This document shows positions 60,756 to 64,000 of a stretch of 64,000 nucleotides of DNA, piece after piece (the stretch's first letter is position 1; every line of letters begins with the position of its first letter). The stretch is from assembly GCA_951394045.1 (NCBI GenBank), contig OX595985.1:5332001-5396000 (forward strand), read 5' to 3'. Both the position numbers and the translations under genes were made by a program. Below the pieces are notes generated by a model, which was given only the letters and a program-made list of their open reading frames with translations, searched no databases and was not told the DNA's origin. Source of the DNA: Nitzschia sp. DOCU1. Taxonomy: Eukaryota > Bacillariophyta > Bacillariophyceae > Bacillariales > Bacillariaceae.

Positions 60756-62252
60756 TCACTTGGTCACAGCATCGCGAATGGCTTCGAGATTGGTGCATAG
60801 ATCTCGTACTATTCGCCCCTCAACCAATTGAACTGGTAGGTATGCGCGAGGGCTGATCTCCACTGCGTATGTGAGCCGCATGGCGTCCTTCCCGGGAGGA
60901 GAACACCCAGGAAGGGGCTGCATTCTCCATACACCTTGGTACAATCTAAATTCCCCATTATCATCTACTATACTTTGCATAGAGATATCCTTCGTCGGTA
61001 AAGAAGATAGAGCGAACGGTCGCGGGAAGCGGTATCGCTGTAGTTTCATCTTGGAATTCTCCCTAGCCCGCGTGTCTCGTGACTTTCCTTCGAACATGTC
61101 ATCAGTAAAGTGGGCAAAGTCTGGCATTCCTTGCGGCCACTCTCGCACTTCCAATGTCGTTCTGGCGGAAAAATTGATGCCTGCCACCTTGGCACCTCCC
61201 ACTTGCTTCAACAAAGACCCTTTCATTTTGTTAGCTACTTGCTTGCATTGTACTTCGGGTGGAGCCTTAGCATCAAAAGTAGCCGTCTCTATTGCTTCTC
61301 CGTCATAGAGTGCCAAAACTTCATTCACGACTAGGTTGGGAACAACATTTTGCAGATTTCCATAGTCGGTGAGTACCTTCCACACATCATCGACACTTGC
61401 CATAATGTCAATGCCGGCAAATATACGCCGGGAATTCTCGGGTGCCTTCTCCACTCGAACCACTGGCTCTCCTGGTATCAAACAAGAATCTGGGTCCAGA
61501 AAAGGGGGAGCCATTTCACTCGAGGCGTAGTCGACGTCGTCAAAAGACAACTTGGAAACATCGACAGTCTGCACCGCACTACCATAGATTTCCTTGATGA
61601 CTTGCCGCTCTGCCACCAGTTCAGCTTGTGCAACAGCAGCAGCAGCGCCTTCAGCCTGCGCAATTGCCGCAACTTGGATCGCCTCGATCGCTTGCGTTGA
61701 TTGTAGTTTGGCCGCCGCGAGGGCCTTCTTTGCCGCTGCTAGAGACGATTCCATTTCTGCAATAGATGCCTCGACGGGTGCAAAGGCATCATCAATGATC
61801 GTTGTCATCATTTCTTTGGACTCTTGCAAAGCTTGCTCTTTGTTCTGTAACGCGTTTCGCTGAATAACTTCGTCAACTTGTTCAACAGCAGCCAAACTTG
61901 CATCCTTCAGAATCTCGGCAATTGCTCGCGGCATGGGAACCGTAGAGGCGAGGGCAAGAGGACGTGACACGAGACCTTTAGCCAAGTTCTTAACACGTGA
62001 TCGAATCTTCCTGCGGCTAAGAGCATCGTTTTGTCCGGAGACTTCCTTCTTGTCGTCGTCGCCCTCGGACGCTTGAAGCAGCCATTTACTTGAAATTTGA
62101 TGGTCGAAATTATCGATTCCTCGACGAATGCTGTATTGTCGGGATTTGATGGATGTCCGTGGTGCAACAAAGCACTCTCCCTGGCCAATACAGCCGGAAG
62201 CGGTACCTTGGACAAGCGTCAGAAAAAGGCAAATCAAGAAAAGATCCCTCAT
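60756..62252 (-). CDS. START/COQ10-like (SRPBCC) domain protein, probably plastid-targeted
   Basis: 498 residues. N-terminal signal peptide (LFLICLFLTLVQGTASG) followed by CFVAPR, resembling the plastid motif. Residues 140-225 are an Ala-rich helical or coiled-coil region (AAAKKALAAAKLQSTQAI). The C-terminal domain (about 270-495) fits the polyketide cyclase/dehydrase (COQ10-like) family: GIDIMASVDDVWKVLTDYGN at its start, and ISPRAYLPVQLVEGRIVRDL ahead of the last helix. These domains bind hydrophobic ligands. Ligand unknown; a thylakoid or lipid role is a guess from location. Intact frame. Confidence 0.78.
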   Translation of the reverse strand: MRDLFLICLFLTLVQGTASGCIGQGECFVAPRTSIKSRQYSIRRGIDNFDHQISSKWLLQASEGDDDKKEVSGQNDALSRRKIRSRVKNLAKGLVSRPLALASTVPMPRAIAEILKDASLAAVEQVDEVIQRNALQNKEQALQESKEMMTTIIDDAFAPVEASIAEMESSLAAAKKALAAAKLQSTQAIEAIQVAAIAQAEGAAAAVAQAELVAERQVIKEIYGSAVQTVDVSKLSFDDVDYASSEMAPPFLDPDSCLIPGEPVVRVEKAPENSRRIFAGIDIMASVDDVWKVLTDYGNLQNVVPNLVVNEVLALYDGEAIETATFDAKAPPEVQCKQVANKMKGSLLKQVGGAKVAGINFSARTTLEVREWPQGMPDFAHFTDDMFEGKSRDTRARENSKMKLQRYRFPRPFALSSLPTKDISMQSIVDDNGEFRLYQGVWRMQPLPGCSPPGKDAMRLTYAVEISPRAYLPVQLVEGRIVRDLCTNLEAIRDAVTK

Positions 62253-62966
62253 TTTTTGACGATCAGGAGTGCCTTGTTTGTTGTACGTTCCACAAGACGA
62301 CCAGAGAAATCAAGTGAAAGAATGCTTCTTCTGCCGAAGACACGAGCGATGAGACTTGATCTGGCTATGCAGCAACTAGAATGAAAGTAGGAGAAAATAT
62401 TTGGGTGTTGTCAGGTGTCAAATCGAAGGCGATGATCCAATTGATACGTACATCAGAGATATGATGCCAGCAAAATGAGCATGACTGACTCATACGATCG
62501 CGTCAGCCCTCCTTGAATGACAAAAGATCGCCAAGGCATTTTGATTAGCTCGATCAACTGTAGCGAGAGAAGTCGAACTAGTCGGCGCTACTACAATCGT
62601 GGCCGACGACGGACAAACGGTCTGTTCTCCACCATGTATTCTCCCAGGTACTAGATTCGGTCTACTACCGGTAGTAGGATACTGCTCAGTTCTCTCGCTA
62701 CAGAAGTAGTAGTAGAGAAGTGAATAGTCAAACGAACAACCATGTCTCCTTGATATTATTAGCTGCTCCTCCTCGAATTAGGCTCAAAGCGGACCTGTCG
62801 CCGTTTATTGTGCGCTGGTGTATGAACTTGACTCGGAGCTGGGCTCAAGCTTGCAGCATTTTCGGAGGGAGTGGTGTAGGTGAACCATCTGGGCACTACA
62901 TACAATGCACCATACATCACACACCCTACAGTAGGAAATGCCGTGGCTCTCTGCCTGGTGCCCAAC
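62253..62966. other. Spacer between RPB8 and the START-domain gene
   Basis: Both genes run on the minus strand; this stretch holds the RPB8 3' flank and the START-gene promoter. No further gene is convincing. Confidence 0.5.
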
Positions 62967-63410
62967 CTAATCCTTCTTCAGCAGCAGGAACAACCTCATA
63001 TCTGGCAAAATATTGGATAGGTGTCTTTGATCCCCCGTTAAGCGCATTAGAAGCCCCCCATAGCTAAATGCAATGACCATTGTTCCATCCTTCTTGTGTG
63101 AGATGTCAAAAACTCGCCCGTGCATAACATATTCATAATTGTCCGCAAGCGTTGGCTCGGTGCTGGGAGCGTATGAAAAGTGGTCGGCCGGACTGCCGTC
63201 CAAATGCAATGTCGATGCTAGCACCAAAGTAACTTTGTCTGCTTCCTTCAGAGAGTATATTTCACAGTTTATATCCAGCAATAAATCGCATTCGAATGTT
63301 GTGCCGACGGCTTGAATTCGATTAACTCGTTCAAACTTGTACCCATCGGGATTCAACGCTGTGACTTCAAAGATATCTTCGAAGAGGGTGACTTTCGACG
63401 ATGTCTCCAT
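62967..63410 (-). CDS. RPB8: RNA polymerase I, II and III shared subunit RPB8 (RPABC3)
   Basis: 147 residues, the usual length for the family. Family landmarks in order: LFEDIFEV at the N-terminus, PDGYKFERVNRI, ECDLLLDINCEIYSL, DKVTLVLASTLHLDG, DNYEYVMHGRVFDI, and the C-terminal SYGGLLMRLTGDQ followed by LFLLLKK. RPB8 is an OB-fold subunit common to the three nuclear RNA polymerases and lies near the RPB1 pore. The frame is complete, intronless and well conserved, which confirms a nuclear eukaryotic sequence. Confidence 0.95.
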   Translation of the reverse strand: METSSKVTLFEDIFEVTALNPDGYKFERVNRIQAVGTTFECDLLLDINCEIYSLKEADKVTLVLASTLHLDGSPADHFSYAPSTEPTLADNYEYVMHGRVFDISHKKDGTMVIAFSYGGLLMRLTGDQRHLSNILPDMRLFLLLKKD

Positions 63411-63828
63411 TTTTGCGTCCAGCAGGTAGATAATAAGGAGATGACTGTGTGCCGTATATCGACGAGGCGACTAAATGATGACAGCAGGTGTAATTAAGAA
63501 GGGGCAACACAGGCTCATGCAGTCCATTGTTTTGTTGCGGGGGCATGGGTGGTGCTGCCGACCGATCGATTCCTTCCGATGGATGCGGGACACCTCTCCG
63601 GTCAGATCGTGTCGAGCGAGTCCTCGTCGTGGAGAAATAACCTGATAGTGTACTAAACTACCTGGTAAGTAAGTATAGTACATACATACCTTACCGGGTA
63701 AGTCTGCATCAGGAAAGAAATACGAAGCGATTTTCGCAACTACAAACATGACATTTGTCTCTATCACTTTCCTTTTTCTTTTTATAGAACGTGATCTGAT
63801 AATGATACTTCAACAAGATCTGGAGTCC
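63411..63828. other. Promoter region of RPB8, no gene
   Basis: Contains short direct and inverted GTAAGTA/TACTTAC motifs at about 63,665-63,700. No ORF is convincing. Confidence 0.4.
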
Positions 63829-64000
63829 CTACTCGTTACCCTGCCGCAGCCGTTCCAAAGCAACCATGGCCCTCTCGAAATCTTTCTCTTGTACAAAGAT
63901 ATGGTCTCGACTGAAGGCAGCGAACGGAAGGACACTTATTTTTTCGTCTGCCAACACTTTCGTAACAGCGTGCATAAATCCAATCAAGTTCGGATCCATG
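63829..64000 (-). CDS. C-terminal part of an ACT-like domain protein (gene runs off the window)
   Basis: The minus-strand frame enters at the window edge and ends at TAG 63829-63831. The visible 56 residues (from an internal Met, MDPNLIGFMHAV) follow the pattern of ACT-like domains: LADEKISVLPFAAFSRDHIFV, then a final helix ERAMVALERL. Such domains bind amino acids and regulate metabolic enzymes. Only the last part is visible, so the enzyme or regulator is unknown. Confidence 0.55.
   Translation of the reverse strand, partial: MDPNLIGFMHAVTKVLADEKISVLPFAAFSRDHIFVQEKDFERAMVALERLRQGNE

Overview
Organism and overall character. The window is nuclear DNA of a photosynthetic stramenopile, most likely a pennate diatom. 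Two genes at the right end start with a signal peptide followed by a phenylalanine-type plastid-targeting motif (DAFAPK at 59,912 and CFVAPR in the gene at 60,756-62,252). The window also holds four unrelated copies of Ty1/copia elements with features of diatom elements (RGG-box Gag, DRGANGG-type protease), a Helitron, and short GT-AG introns. The species was not determined.

Layout. (1) 1-5.7 kb: a Gag-like gene with a small partner gene, a LON-domain host gene, and a truncated unknown gene. (2) 5.7-24.1 kb: retroelement territory. A 5' fragment of a copia element (5,697-7,304) abuts a broken tyrosine-recombinase (Crypton-like) gene. That gene is split by a complete, very young copia element (here E1, 7,954-14,540). 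Then comes a second, full-length copia element on the minus strand (E2, 16,220-24,134). (3) 24.1-44.3 kb: a decayed Helitron on the minus strand (Rep with HUH and Y2 motifs, PIF1-type helicase, a C-terminal GIY-YIG nuclease domain, and several downstream accessory ORFs). Its helicase is interrupted by another young copia element (E4, 31,743-38,203) with exact 5-bp target duplications. (4) 44.3-53.3 kb: AT-richer accessory DNA with small RING-finger genes, a repeat-containing acidic protein, a TPR protein, an unknown coiled-coil protein and several repeat families. (5) 53.35-59.6 kb: copia element E3 with identical LTRs. (6) 59.9-64 kb: ordinary host genes: a HopJ-family plastid protein, a START/COQ10-like plastid protein, the RNA polymerase subunit RPB8 and the end of an ACT-like gene.

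Main observations. E1 carries a 60-bp GT-AG intron with an in-frame stop inside the most conserved part of reverse transcriptase. Removing it restores the protein exactly, and the two LTRs are identical, so the intron seems to have travelled in the genomic RNA. The Helitron helicase appears fused to a GIY-YIG nuclease. E2 has a primer-binding site matching the anticodon arm of a tRNA-Asn, which implies half-tRNA priming. E1 and E3 share a different, also anticodon-arm-like, site. In-frame stop codons without loss of frame recur in E2, E3, E4, the Helitron and the recombinase gene. All positions and frames were read by hand; no database search was possible.
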